DNA of 64,000 bases from Parietaria judaica (taxonomy: Eukaryota; Streptophyta; Magnoliopsida; Rosales; Urticaceae): contig OX940864.1 of assembly GCA_954871525.1 (NCBI GenBank), positions 5,326,001 through 5,390,000 of the forward strand, in the 5' to 3' direction. The stretch's first letter is position 1; each line of letters starts with the position of its first letter. Under the pieces are notes generated by a model that was not told the DNA's origin, searched no databases, and was given only the letters and a program-made list of their open reading frames with translations. The translations under genes and the position numbers were made by a program. Positions 39,339-50,768 of the stretch are shown here, piece by piece.

Positions 39339-41266
39339 AGAAACAACGTGGAATGGTACAGTGTTTCCCGAACCACGGTTACGTTTTCGTTCGCAAAAAA
39401 GAAATCTCGGAATGCTTTGTAGAGATAGGGTTTTGTATTCATGGCGTGGCGAAAAAGACGGTGCCGGGAGGGTGAGATTGTGAGTACATAGGCCGTTTTC
39501 TCACCCGTGCTCCGAACTTCGGCGTAACTATTTTGTGTGTAAATAGTTGGCAAAAGTATTGGAGTTTGTATCTTCCTAGAATTGCAAGAAGAGATTCGGA
39601 GAGGAAAACTGCTGTTGCTTTTTGTGTTTTGTTTTTTGCTTTATTGTATATACTACACTCTTAATAAGTTATTATTGCTTCATGGAACTGCTTCTGCTTG
39701 CTTTTGCGTTTTAATAAGGGTGGGATCGGGTACCGGGAGTTTGGTCGTTTTCCGCTCCGGTCTTGGTTTTTTGGGGAATTCTCAAAATTGGTCCTGTCCT
39801 AGTTTTAGTTTCGAAAAACCCGTGTTTTTAACAAGTGGCTTGGGACTAGGCTGAACAGAGACGAAACCTGGCTGGTCGGTTTTAGATTTTATATTTAGTT
39901 AATTAAAGTAAAAAAGATTTGACAAATTACACCGTTTGTTAAAGACACATTGAAATGGTTTGACGCATTGAAATGAAATAATAAACCGTCTAAATTTCAA
40001 TTAATATATAAAATAAGGTAAAATATATAGCTTTAAATAGTAGAATTATATAAATGAATTGAAAGTCTAGTCTTGGGTTCCTGGTTTTATACAAAGAATC
40101 CGGTTTTCGAGTTGATACCGGGTCGCGTTTGGGTCAAAATCTGACCTTCTGTTTATATGGTATAATGGTATTAGGGGAGGCCAAAATATCTACAAATTGA
40201 ACAAACAAACGACAATGAATTCGTAGATGGAAAGCATAAATAAAAAATAAAAAGATTTATTGCAAGTTTATTGGCTTCATTACCGTGGTGGGGACACCGA
40301 TCCACTCTAAGTAAATAGAAGCAAGCAAGTAAGAGCATTTAGAACCAGCAACGTCATGACTCATTCATTATGTCCGGTCTCGGTTTTTTAGCCTTTAAAA
40401 TGGCCCGCTCCCGGTTGCGGAATCCAAGCCCCGCACTGTTTTTGAATTAATTATGTAAAAATCTAATTTTTGCCGATTATTATAAATAGATAAAAAAAAG
40501 TAAATAAATCACTTTTTATTTTTTATACTAACGAACGGGACTCACTAATCTGACGATCATCAGATTTTATTAATAATCACTTCATTTAAACGTGATAATA
40601 TTGTCACTTGGGATTTATGCTAAGCAATCTTAAAAGAACAAACGATCAAATAAACAAAAAAGACCCATAATAAACAAAAATCACGAGCTTAATTGACATG
40701 TCGGGCCTAAAAAAATCACATTGAAATCAAATAATAGATATAATATAAAGATCAAATAATACATTCGCAGCTTCATGACACTCACAATCTCGACTGATCT
40801 TGATCTCCCTTGTGGGTGATCGGCAAAATATTTTCTCATTTTTTTTTTCAGCTCTATGATCTGTCTGTATAACTAATATCGAATTTGGTTTAAATTACAT
40901 CCATTCGTGAAATATTGTGGTGTAATCTTCACCTTACAATCATGTTCTTTATTTTTTCAAAAAATAAAAAAATCATGCCATTTACAATTTTTATAGAGTA
41001 CCGAAAATTTCAGTTTCTACAATTTTTTTATTCATCAATATTGCTAAATCCAGTTCCACTTATTTAGAGTTTAAAGCTATATATTGCTATCTTTTTTACC
41101 ATTATTACTGATTTTACTAGCATTCCGAAATTCCGACTATTATTGACAGTATCTGTTATTTTTTTCTCCCGTGGATTGCCGAACCATAGAATCCACAGTA
41201 TTCAATATTATTTTACATGTTTGAGGAAATTCTCAATATCACGTCGTTTGCTACACACACACAAAC

Positions 41267-41323
<57 letters not shown>

Positions 41324-41649
41324 TGATAGTGCAACTTATGAAGAGACTGCATCATTGACTATACTTAAATAAACGTGACTTGATGTGAGGAGAAATCACC
41401 GACCCATTATGTCGGTCCACGAGGAGGTGTAGTTGATTGATAGTATAGGTCCATCTTTCGCAAACATGATCTTTCTACCGGTCTTTGCCCGTCTGGTGAT
41501 CTAAAAAAAAATGAGATTTCAATATGTACACCGCAAATACTGGCGTTTATAAAGAGTACGATATCATAGCAGATAAAAATCGATATCGGTAAAATTTTGA
41601 GTCGGTGTTAGTATCGCCGTTTTCTTGGACTAAGCACTTAACGAAATTT
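39339..41649. other. Intergenic, 3' flank of PYL and degraded repeats
   Basis: The 3' UTR of PYL probably extends to about 39700. From 39713 to 40150 G/C-rich patches (GGGTGGGATCGGGTACCGGG, later TACCGGGTCGCG) alternate with AT-rich DNA in the style of hAT relics, but no matched ends are found. An AAT microsatellite lies at about 41268-41322. No gene is seen. Confidence 0.45.
41268..41322. repeat. (AAT)n microsatellite
   Basis: About 18 consecutive AAT units preceded by a short CA run. Confidence 0.95.
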
Positions 41650-41784
41650 TACTCAAGGCACGACTGTGGACTCCCCAACAAGGGCTTCTTGGATAATCTG
41701 AGCGATAGTTTGCCAAACCACAAGCCCTAAACACCAAGAAGCCTTTGAGGGGGAGTGCTCAAGCAGTGTCTTGAAGATTCAAGT
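41650..41784 (-). ncRNA. MIR477: MIR477-like precursor 1
   Basis: The minus strand folds into a long hairpin. Its 5' arm, 41756-41736, begins ACTCCCCCTCAAAGGCTTC and differs at two of 19 positions from ACTCTCCCTCAAGGGCTTC, the form I recall for miR477. The 3' arm at 41670-41692 pairs with about three mismatches in 23 bases, the loop is about 40 bases, and the lower stem continues with TCAAGACACTG against its partner. A TATATATATAG box lies on the minus strand about 45-60 bases upstream. The plus strand would also fold, but it fits miR477 less well. Confidence 0.6.
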
Positions 41785-41870
41785 TGTATATCGCTCATAG
41801 CTACTCTTTTACTAGGAGAGAGCTATATATATATATAATTATACATGTTTATAATATATAGAGATCATAG

Positions 41871-41909
<39 letters not shown>

Positions 41910-42100
41910 TATACATAATAGGGTCATTTGTGGTGCCTAAGCAATGTGAGCTTGGATGTGAGTTCCAACTAAGAGGGAGATCTAGAGATCGTGAGAGAAA
42001 CAAGGCATTGGATGGTTGATTAATTAATTATGTGACTCTTGGTGATATTGATGCATAATATCCTAATTTTGATCCTTTTTATTAACCCTAATATTATATA
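41785..42100. other. Intergenic, TA-rich
   Basis: TA microsatellite at about 41871-41904, probably including the TATA region of the minus-strand microRNA gene. No coding sequence. Confidence 0.4.
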
Positions 42101-42670
42101 AGGGTGGCAATTTGGGTCAGGACACGAAACACGAAACACGAAACGGTTACGACACGATTTAAACGGGTCTGGGTCTACCGTAAATGGATCTGGGTCCAAC
42201 CGTGTCGAACACGATTAACACGATTAAATAACGGGTAAACATGGCACGAACACGATAACACGATGGGATCCAATTAGACACGATTAAGGTGCAAAAAGTT
42301 ACATACTATATATGTTATTAAGTATTTTAATACTTATTATATATAACATTTATGTTTTTTTTACTTAATTATTACATAGTACAATTGATGAACATAAAAA
42401 ATGTTAATATATTGTAAAATCTTAGATAATATAATTAAATAAATTAAGTTAAATGAGTATAAATTGAATTAATTTAACATTTTAAAATACATGAATATAT
42501 TAAATGGGTTAAACGGGTAGACACGATAAACACGGTATTTAAATGGGGCGGGTCTGGGTCTCATCTTCTAACACGATATTTAAATGGGGCGGGTACGGGT
42601 CTACATAAAATAAGTAAAAAACGATTAATACCCGGCACGAACACGACACGAAACCCGAATTGCCACCCCT
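42101..42670. mobile_element. Non-autonomous element with ACACGA subterminal repeats
   Basis: AGGGTGGCAATTTGGGT at the left is the inverse of the right end CCCGAATTGCCACCCCT. AATATTATATA flanks both sides (42090-42100 and 42671-42681). The ends carry many copies of ACACGA and CACGAACACGA, whereas the core 42300-42500 is AT-rich. The layout matches hAT-type non-autonomous elements, but the direct repeat is 10-11 bp rather than 8, which could reflect chance extension in AT-rich DNA. No coding capacity. Confidence 0.7.
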
Positions 42671-43533
42671 AATATTATATAACAATGCCTACAAATTATA
42701 CCAAGCTATTTTTCAAATTTATATATACTATTAAACTTTCAACTTGTAAATTGAGATTGAACCTAGCTACATAAATGACCACTTGCATCATAATACGCAC
42801 CAGATCGATTGTATATGTATATGTGTATATATATACATATCAGAATCTATCCCAAATTCTTTATATTCAAGAGCTGATATCCAAGCATTTCACTATTATA
42901 TATTGACCAACTAAATGAAATATCATCAAATCTACCGTCAATATGGCAGAGAGATAATCCGCTATGTTCGTACTTGCATGGTATATAGTTAGTATCCCTT
43001 TCTATTGTTTGTATTAACATGTGTCCTATATATCACTAAAATACCGAAAGCTCGACGGTGCATGGTATATAGTTAGTATCCCTTTCTATTGTTTGTATTA
43101 ACATGTGTCCTATATATCACTAAAATACCGAAAGCTCGACGGTACGTAGTTTAATATAGGGTTAATAGCGAAATAAGTCTCCGATATTTTTATTTTTGTG
43201 GTGGAATAAATTCATTTTTTTTCACGGTCATATATAATTCTCAATGTCCATTATTTTATTTCTTTAAAAAAAAAATTAATTTCTTTAATCTATGTAATAG
43301 AATTTTGGATGTGTTGATAAGTTTTGGATATACGTTACACTTTTAAAAAAAGATCAAACTTTTTTTCATTTCTCTTAAATTCTTGTACGTACAGACATGA
43401 CTTTAACAACAAACGGAAGGAATTCCAAAGAGAAACAAAACACTTGATATTAGGAACTTTGACGGTGAAAATATTAAATTTATGTGGTACCAAAAAAATA
43501 AAATATTTGATATTTACACCGCTATTAGCTCTT

Positions 43534-43581
<48 letters not shown>

Positions 43582-44518
43582 ATGCATGTTTCCCAAATCG
43601 CCAACTTTTGGCCTTTCAATATTATGATTTATTTATATCAATGTCTAATTGAGTTATTTTCTCTCTGCCTGCCGCTTCTCACCATACCAAGAGGTAGATA
43701 ATTTTGGCCGTGAAATAAAATCCCTTTTTAAATTGACTATAGTATTAGTAATTCTCGTTATTCGCACATAATAAAAATTGGACAACCATTGTTATATATG
43801 CTCGAATGTGCTTGCTTTGCTTTTGTTTTGACGTACTAATAAAGTTGTATTTTATGGTCATATTCATAATTTTCTTGGAATTCCTCACCCTTAATTATGT
43901 CAAGCAATAACTTTATGCCCTTGATTATAATGAATCATTGTTTAAGTCAATTGATTGTATAGTTATCGCCGGAGAAACCTTCTTGGGTTTGTCCAAACAT
44001 GGGACTTGCCACAAAGTAAATATCAATGAAAGAGTCATTACTAAAATTGACGAGACTTGACACACGGTATTTGTTAATACACTTTGCGACGCTTTAAATG
44101 ATATTTTATTCTGCGGAGATCTTACCCTCATACTTTATTCCGTAAGTTAAATAACAATTGTAAATTATATTAGTCTTTATAAGTTTCGAAACGAAGCTAC
44201 AAAGTATATAAAAGTCCCTCTCAATCCCAATTCTAGGTGGTTGTGTGGGCTAGCATCTCTGAGGCACGATAATCTTCAATCTTTCAGTTGTACAAGTCAA
44301 CCGCTAATAACTGTATTTCTTTTTCAACTCGAATGTTTAATGATTTAACCTCATTTATCGAAGACATAGCTTCTGAGAATAAAATAAAAATCGACATTAT
44401 TGCGCCCATTAATTCCCCTTATTGCAATAATCAAGAGTGACTGGAAGACTTTCTGTAATATATATCCGACGTTCTAAACGCTCAAATACAAATTTCCGCG
44501 TTTATCTAGCCACCGGAC
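42671..44518. other. Intergenic with a tandem duplication and TA microsatellite
   Basis: No gene. Includes the 84 bp duplication and a TA tract at about 43538-43577. Confidence 0.5.
42976..43143. repeat. 84 bp perfect tandem duplication
   Basis: The block starting GCATGGTATATAGTTAGTAT at 42976 is repeated without a visible change from 43060 to 43143. It is unique in the window, so it is a recent local duplication or an assembly artefact. Confidence 0.9.
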
Positions 44519-44985
44519 TGTTAGGAATTTTGCCCTAATTCCCAATTCGAAAAACGATAAAAGCGATAAACGAAATTGAAATTGACACCAGAATTATAGT
44601 GGTTCGCTCCCAGTGTAGGAGGTACGTCCACTTGCCGCCTGTAAATCTCGATCCACTATCAATCTCTCAATCGGAGTTTCTGGTTACACCCTCAATCTCG
44701 CCTCTCTCAATTTGTGCTACAAAAACGCACCAATGACGGCTACTAGCCTTATAAGCGAAAAATAAACCTAGGGCAAATAACCCGTGTGAAAAGTCTAAAA
44801 TACCCTCGCTACATAATGCGTAATACAAAAAATTCGCCAGCTTGACTGCTCTGCGTCGGGTCTCGGTAGCGCTTCCGTGTAGATTATGCTTCACACTCAA
44901 CAAAAAAAGAATAATAATAATGCTTTGACTGGTCTGCGTCGGGTCTCGGTAGCGCTTTCGTGTAGATTAGGCTTCACACTCAACA
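44519..44985. mobile_element. Probable solo LTR with duplicated 3' tail
   Basis: The segment 44519-44902 starts TGTTAGGAATTTTGCCC and ends CACTCAACA, the TG...CA form with the TGTT and AACA ends common in Copia LTRs. The last ~60 bases (CTGCGTCGGGTCTCGGTAGC onward) are repeated at about 44924-44985 with a few differences. A 5 bp target duplication is not evident and no internal retroelement domain is present, so a solo or rearranged LTR is inferred. Confidence 0.45.
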
Positions 44986-45281
44986 AAGACATGTTTTTTT
45001 TTAAGCCGGTGGTTATGGCTGTAGACAGAGGCAACTGAGTGTATGTCTCCGGCCAATGAATAAATTAAATTATCTCTTTCTAGTTTTTGAAATCGATTTT
45101 AATTATTTTTGGCAAGTCTTAAATGTATTTAAGGATGTATTTTTATAAGTAGTATGGCAAAATGTTTACTTAAATCAAATAAACGTAAACCTACTAATAA
45201 ATTTGCACTAGTGTAAAAGCAAACACGTAATTAAATTAAACTCTCAAATACTTAAATGTACAACACATAATAAATGGAATC

Positions 45282-45334
<53 letters not shown>

Positions 45335-45353
45335 TGAATGCGTGGTCCGTCTC
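44986..45353. other. Intergenic, AT-rich
   Basis: Holds a TA microsatellite at about 45289-45328 and nothing recognisable as a gene. Confidence 0.5.
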
Positions 45354-45509
45354 CTACTGATACTTTAAGATGATTTCCCGTCCGTCAATATGTACAGCTG
45401 CTGATCCTGGACGATCTTTCTGACGGAACCGACGGAAAAATTGGAAGAGGATGTTGAAAACCGGGATGCAGAGAAGGTCCGGGAGCCTCGACAAAATAGC
45501 CAACTCCAT
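45354..45509 (-). CDS. Possible small ORF, 51 codons, unknown
   Basis: In a short island of more balanced composition, the minus strand has ATG at 45509 and TAG at 45356-45354. The peptide is basic and hydrophobic (starts MELAILSRLPDLLCIPVF, has FRRFRQKDRPGS in the middle). I recognise no family. It lies between the two microRNA hairpins, on the same strand. It could equally be a non-coding or decayed sequence. Confidence 0.15.
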   Translation of the reverse strand: MELAILSRLPDLLCIPVFNILFQFFRRFRQKDRPGSAAVHIDGREIILKYQ

Positions 45510-45983
45510 CTGTTTCCATCAACTGATTACGTCTATGTTACGCTTTTCTCATAGAAAATAGATCCGTAAATTTATTTATTTATTTAACAAAAAAAGTCTA
45601 TGTATTTCCGGAAGAAAAAAAAAAAAAGATGCACTGATCCGTTTTGCCAACTTTGTTTGCGCCTAATTCAGTAATACGATTATTAAATTAACCCATCAAG
45701 TAGGACCTACCATATGATGTTTTTCACCTTTATTTACGATAAAAATATTTCTACTTAAACTTCTCAAGTAAACAATAATTAGATGTGCTTATTATTCGTT
45801 CTTCTTATATATGTACAGACGAAACACGATATAAAAACAAAAACACTGTCTGCATGTGAGGGACTGTATATAACATAAGATGCATGGATTGAAGAAGAAG
45901 AAGAAAAAAAAAGGCGTGAGTGACTATATAACATGTATATATGTATATATAATGCATGGATTGAAGAAGGTGAAGCATAAGGC
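45510..45983. other. Intergenic with a duplicated segment
   Basis: ATGCATGGATTGAAGAAG and GGCGTGAG occur twice (about 45881-45920 and 45952-45988), separated by TATATGTATATA, beside the downstream microRNA hairpin. No coding gene. Confidence 0.45.
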
Positions 45984-46084
45984 GTGAGGAGAATCAGTCC
46001 ACTCTCCCCTAAAGGCTTCCAGGTTTTTGCGTTTGGCAAAAACGTAGAAGCCTTTAGGGAGAGTGAATCGAGACTCCTCACAGT
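45984..46084 (-). ncRNA. MIR477: MIR477-like precursor 2
   Basis: A nearly perfect hairpin of about 100 bases. On the minus strand the 5' arm 46064-46044 begins ACTCTCCCTAAAGGCTTCT, resembling miR477 with one base missing; its partner at about 46001-46019 pairs throughout apart from one bulged G. The stem continues in both directions: GTGAGGAG with CTCCTCAC at the base, and GTTTTTGC with GCAAAAAC at a small terminal loop. A textbook TATA box, CTATAAATAGG, lies on the minus strand near 46165 (plus coordinates), about 80 bases before the hairpin, supporting this strand. The plus strand arm, ACTCTCCCCTAAAGGCTTC, is an alternative mature product. Confidence 0.65.
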
Positions 46085-46155
46085 GAAGAAGAAGAAGATC
46101 TCAAACACCCATGTCTATGCTTACTCATTTCTATATCTCCAAGAGTGACCCTAAG

Positions 46156-46170
46156 AGGCCTATTTATAGT
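46156..46170 (-). promoter_or_regulatory. TATA box for MIR477-like precursor 2
   Basis: Minus-strand CTATAAATAGG matches the plant TATA consensus and sits at a workable distance upstream of the hairpin at 46084. Expected transcription start is about 30 bases further, near 46130. Inferred from position only. Confidence 0.4.
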
Positions 46171-49100
46171 TCCCAACATCTTGGCTCGCACGAGTACTGT
46201 AAGCGTGCCAAGAAATCAATGTTTCTCAATTTGTCAGTGAACTTGTTCTTTAAGATTAAAATACATAATTTGCCGCATATACCCCTGAACTTTTTTTTTT
46301 CTTCTGGTAACAACGTACCCATGTTCTTTTTACGAGTTAAAAATGACGTACAATGTTAAACTTGCGTGCAACAAAGACAAAACATATTGCAAAATGAACT
46401 AGAATCTCAAGTAAGTTGTTGCCAGTGCAACAAAGACTTGTTAGAGTTGTTTTCATCATTTCTTTTTTTATATTTTTTATAATTTCTTTAATTTGATACA
46501 AAAATTATCTTAATTGTTCTTGAGTAACTTAATTCCCTGATTGTTTCGTAATAATCTCATGAACTACTATATTGATTTCGTTCGGTAATCAATTGAGAAA
46601 AATACAGCTAGACTAGTCACGTGTCACACACAAGTTAACAATTCTCTTTACTTTCTAACGAGTAGGGGCAATGTCCTGCTCTTTTAAAAATATAAGGAAA
46701 AATGTAACAACTTGCAAAATTGAGGGGCATTAATGCGAATTACTCTTACAAGTAAAACCCAAATTTGTATATTTGATGTGTTGCTATCAGTGATTCTTCT
46801 TTTGAGGCATAAGGTTTAGATAGAATAAGAATATCCTTTGATACTTCCATGAGTGGCAAAACCACAGCCTCTTATTGCAGTGTGTTGTGTTCATTTCAGT
46901 GTAAAGTAGACAAAAGAAAGTGGTATTTTTTGGGGCGTTTGTATTGCCAATCACCTCACTCGGGAATAAAGCAGCTTATGCACTTTGAGCTCTTCTCTTT
47001 ACAACATCATGTCCACACAAAAATATATATTAAAAAAAATTGTAATATATTTTCACTACCAGATATTTTAAGGTGCAAGTAGCGAAATCGGGTGACGCAA
47101 GTTTAAAAAAACCTTTCGTCAACTAGAACTCTAAATTAATAGTAACAAATGCACTCAAGTTATTTTCAACTGAAGTGGTATGAGACTTTTTTCACCGACG
47201 AATGTATTGAAGTTTTATTTTATCAAGGATTTGGAGCTTTTTTTGTTTTATTTTGGAAAAAAATTAGTATTTTAGAAACCCAAAGCAAGAAATGAAGCTA
47301 CTAATAATATAAAGGAACATATATACATACAAATAAATTAAAAAGAGTAAAGAGCTAATAAAATTCAAGCTCTCCTTATACAAATATTCTTATTAACAAA
47401 ACTATGAACAAAGAGAATTGGATCTGAGTGTATTTCATCAATAATGTTAAGACTTTTGTACACAAGTCTCTAGTCCAGATACATTGAACCTCTCTAACTA
47501 ACTTAGCATAATATGTCATTAGCATATTGACTTGAACTATCAGCCTATGCCACGTCATCATCTTCTACCTTCCTTGAGCCCCTGTTCAAGGTTCCTTTGT
47601 AACGTTCCTCTAATTCTGAACACCAAAACTAGCTAAATTATCAACTTCGCTATCATATCTCTTTACTATATATGATCATAGTATCTAGAAAAAACGCGTC
47701 AAGATTTTATATTTTGGAATAATTGGCGAACGAGTTCATTCTCAATTATATAAAAATATCTCTCGATATATACATAGTACTTGAACAAGATTCACGTAGG
47801 AAAAGACTCACTCACTCCATGGTTGATAACAGAAAAGTAGTTTTGTTCCAGCTCGTCGATAGAAGATAGAGAAGAACAAAGCATGGAACCGGTCTTCTCC
47901 ATTAGGGACGGGCATGCCATTGGTGGGCCTGCCCATCCCGCATTTTGGGGACGGGTTGTAATACAGAATCTTCTTTTACGTATGTGCAACTTCTTTAGTT
48001 AAAGAAAATGAAAACGTATTACAGATGAAATCTTTTATTTTTATAAGGAAAGGTTTGTCTATATATATACATTTTTCTTTACTCATTTTAATTGTGCTAA
48101 CTTTTTCTAATAGATGACGTTAAAATAATAATAATAATAATAATAATAATTAAAAATTATAGTGGAGGAGACTCATGCTTGAGGAGAACCAATAATTCTA
48201 ATTTCTTCTTCAGAGTTTCGACTGAATTTGAAATTGTACTTTTAGTTACAAATAAAATGGAATTAGAGTTCCATTTTTAGATTTTATTCAATTTTAAAGC
48301 AATGTCCGGACGCCGAACAATTATCAATAAATAAAAAAGATAATATATTTTTTTAAATACCGGAACAGAATTTTTGGATCCATTTTTCCCCGAACAGGAT
48401 TCCAATGCCAAGAATCTAGAAATATAATCTGGAATACTGGATTACAGAGTTTCGTATTATGTGTGATCAGATAAACTTCAACATGCCATAATGATTATCA
48501 AATGGGCATACACAACAAAGGCCATTGTTCACAGAGATTAAACATTAAGTTCTGTTAATATGGAGGGCCAAAGTATTCGGAGATTCCGGCCTCACGTTTG
48601 TTTGTTTCTTTTCCGAAACTGGAAGCATAACCGGAGTTTCTGATTCTTGTTTTCTATTTTATATACTTATCTATATATTTTTCAAAATCTATTTGAAATG
48701 CCGGCTAGTTGATCCCCCAATTTTTATCAAACAGACTGTACAAAAAACTCAGTCCGGATACGGTTCCTGGTTTCTTCAAAATCGGTTTTCAATAATAGCA
48801 AACACGAAAATACGATTATACAAAAGATAACCAATGAATAAGCGGTAACCCGTATCTTGTGTGGGCCTAAAACCGGTCCCCCTTCTTGGCTTCGAAACCG
48901 ATTACATCGTTTTGCACCTCATACTGTCGGTTTTTATTTTTTGGGAACCAAATCAATGCGCATAAAAAACAGAAACAGAAACACAAGTATGCCTCATTGA
49001 TCCCAAAAATGCAACAGATTGTACCAATCATTACATACAGAAAAAAATATGTAGTTTATGTAGTCGATTCCTTCACTAGACAGTTGAAATGTCACTAACC

Positions 49101-49193
49101 TTAAGACTCCATAAGAGGCCGTTTCAAGAGCTTGCAACAAGCTCTCGAACCCGATGATGTCGATCAAAATCAAAGAGAAAGCTCGAACCGAAA
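46171..49193. other. Intergenic with degraded repeats; no gene recognised
   Basis: The span from about 46262 to 46755 is bounded by weakly inverted ends (AATTTGCCGCATATACCCCT; GAGGGGCATTAATGCGAATT) and may be an old element. A minus-strand frame near 47376-47561 resembles retroelement debris without a named domain. TAA repeats lie near 48126-48150. Patches with CCGGTT and CCGGAAC motifs at 48360-48910 look like decayed relatives of the MITE at 16496. Confidence 0.4.
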
Positions 49194-50768
49194 TCACCAG
49201 CGCTCTCTTGGACGCCCGTCGGGCAAAACGGGCTCGAGAACCTTACTTTCTTCCTTCGCAGTTGAATCGCCTCTTGCTTTATCTTGGTTCATAGCGCCAT
49301 TGCTCATGATGGACTCACCACTGTCCTCGTCGAATTCCGGCGGTGTGTCGTCTTCGTCGTCACTCCAATCATCATCGTCGTCGCCGTCTTCGTCGTCATC
49401 AACTCCATCTTCGTTCATGAAATCATCAACGGACCACTCTTCTTCGGATTCATCAGCTTCATTTTCATCTCCATCTTCACCTTTCTGCACATCGCTCTCA
49501 ACTTCCCCGTCAGGTTGCGTTCTCCGACCGCCCCGTTTGGGAAACCGAGGGACGGTGACGAGAGCCCGGAACTTCTCCTTGATAATCGTCAACCGATCCT
49601 TATCAATCAATTGTGAATCCCGGTAGGCTTCCCTGAGGAAACACGAATCCCGATCGCCCTTCAACGACACGTAGAACATGTCCGGGTGCCTAATTAGCAT
49701 TCCCCTGAGCTGTTGGGAAAACCGAAATTCCTCGCGGAAGTGCGTGAAGTGATCGACGAGCAACTTCTTCTCCGTAGTGAGGCTCAAGATCTCGTGAACA
49801 ACCGCACAAGCATGCTTTTCCTTCTCGATCGTGCCCGATCTCAGCTCCGAGAAATCCGAGTACGGCGATATAAACGGGATGTCCCTGAACAGTCCGAGCC
49901 TCCTCATCTCCCCCTTCGAGAGAATCAAACCCTTCGGAAGCGTCACTCGCTTGAATTTAAGAGGCCGATCGATGATCAAATCCCTCTCTTCGATCTCCCT
50001 CGCCCGATTCTCCTCCTCAGCCATTTCGGCCGCCGAGATCGCCAGCTCGGGATCCCAGTGCGTTAGCTCCAGCGCAGGCCCGCGCGGCGTGGCGACCACC
50101 CTGAAGTACTGAGGGTAGCGATGGCAGATCGTGTCGCGAAACTCCAACGGAAGGCCGAGATCGTTCTTCAAGTGCGCGATCTTCTCGAGCAAGATCCGCT
50201 TGTCCATGGACATCATCAAGAGCTTCCTCAATTTCATAACGAGCAGATCCTCCATGCCGTTCTTGAGCTTTGTCTCCTCGAAGTAGAGGCTCTCCGCCTC
50301 GGGCGTCATCTTGAACTTCAGCGAGAACGCGCCTTCCTCGACGATCTCGAAAACCGCGGGGAATTTCCGGAGGAGCGAGATGAACCTCCGCTTCTTGTCG
50401 AGCCCCAAGTCCCTCCGGAACCTGCCCAATTGCTTGAGCGACATGACCCTGTTGGGCTGCTCCACGAGGATCCTCCGAATCTTGAGGACCAGCTTCAGCT
50501 TCTTGTCTCTCTGAATCACGTTGTCGAACGGAACCTCTTTGCGCCGCTTCACCACGGCTCTAATCGGAGCGTTCGATCTCATGGGGCTTCTCGAGAAGCC
50601 GGGTCTCTTCTCCTCGAAGACCAGGCTCTTGCCCAGAAACTGGGACTTGGAGAAATGGGGTTTCACGGAAAGTTTGGGGGTTTTGCAGGAGAGGAAGAAG
50701 GGTAACGGTGAAGAAGACGAAGAACAGCATAAGGGTCTTGTCGAAGAAACCAAGAGCTTGGTCTCCAT
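49194..50768 (-). CDS. WTF1: WTF1-like PORR-domain chloroplast splicing factor, intronless
   Basis: A single open frame of 524 residues. ATG at 50768 (METKLLVSS) is chosen; the frame is open five codons further but without ATG. The serine-rich N terminus is a good plastid transit peptide. The plant organelle RNA recognition (PORR) domain fills about residues 70-420, with its hallmark blocks KLVLKIRRILVEQP, LGRFRRDLGLDKK, LLRKFPAVFEI, FRDTICHRYPQYFRV and the late LRGMLIRHPDMFYVSLKG. The C terminus is a long acidic tail (EDGDDDDDWSDDEDD) as in WHAT'S THIS FACTOR 1. In maize and Arabidopsis WTF1 binds group II introns with RNase III-like RNC1 and promotes splicing of many chloroplast introns. 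The lack of introns is usual for the family. It is divergent from the neighbouring CHID1-like gene. Confidence 0.92.
   Translation of the reverse strand: METKLLVSSTRPLCCSSSSSPLPFFLSCKTPKLSVKPHFSKSQFLGKSLVFEEKRPGFSRSPMRSNAPIRAVVKRRKEVPFDNVIQRDKKLKLVLKIRRILVEQPNRVMSLKQLGRFRRDLGLDKKRRFISLLRKFPAVFEIVEEGAFSLKFKMTPEAESLYFEETKLKNGMEDLLVMKLRKLLMMSMDKRILLEKIAHLKNDLGLPLEFRDTICHRYPQYFRVVATPRGPALELTHWDPELAISAAEMAEEENRAREIEERDLIIDRPLKFKRVTLPKGLILSKGEMRRLGLFRDIPFISPYSDFSELRSGTIEKEKHACAVVHEILSLTTEKKLLVDHFTHFREEFRFSQQLRGMLIRHPDMFYVSLKGDRDSCFLREAYRDSQLIDKDRLTIIKEKFRALVTVPRFPKRGGRRTQPDGEVESDVQKGEDGDENEADESEEEWSVDDFMNEDGVDDDEDGDDDDDWSDDEDDTPPEFDEDSGESIMSNGAMNQDKARGDSTAKEESKVLEPVLPDGRPRERW

Noticed and set aside
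39713..40150. GC/AT mosaic that looks like another hAT element
   Set aside because: No matching inverted ends and no target duplication could be identified.
47376..47561. Minus-strand 61-residue protein
   Set aside because: No conserved domain; probably retroelement or LTR debris.
47880..47960. GC-rich GGGACGGGCATGCC block considered as a tRNA or hAT end
   Set aside because: It does not form a cloverleaf with the conserved TTC arm, and no matched terminus was found.
49284..50705. Plus-strand frames of 90-194 residues opposite WTF1
   Set aside because: They are antisense shadows of the conserved minus-strand gene; their sequences are low-complexity mirrors with no family features.
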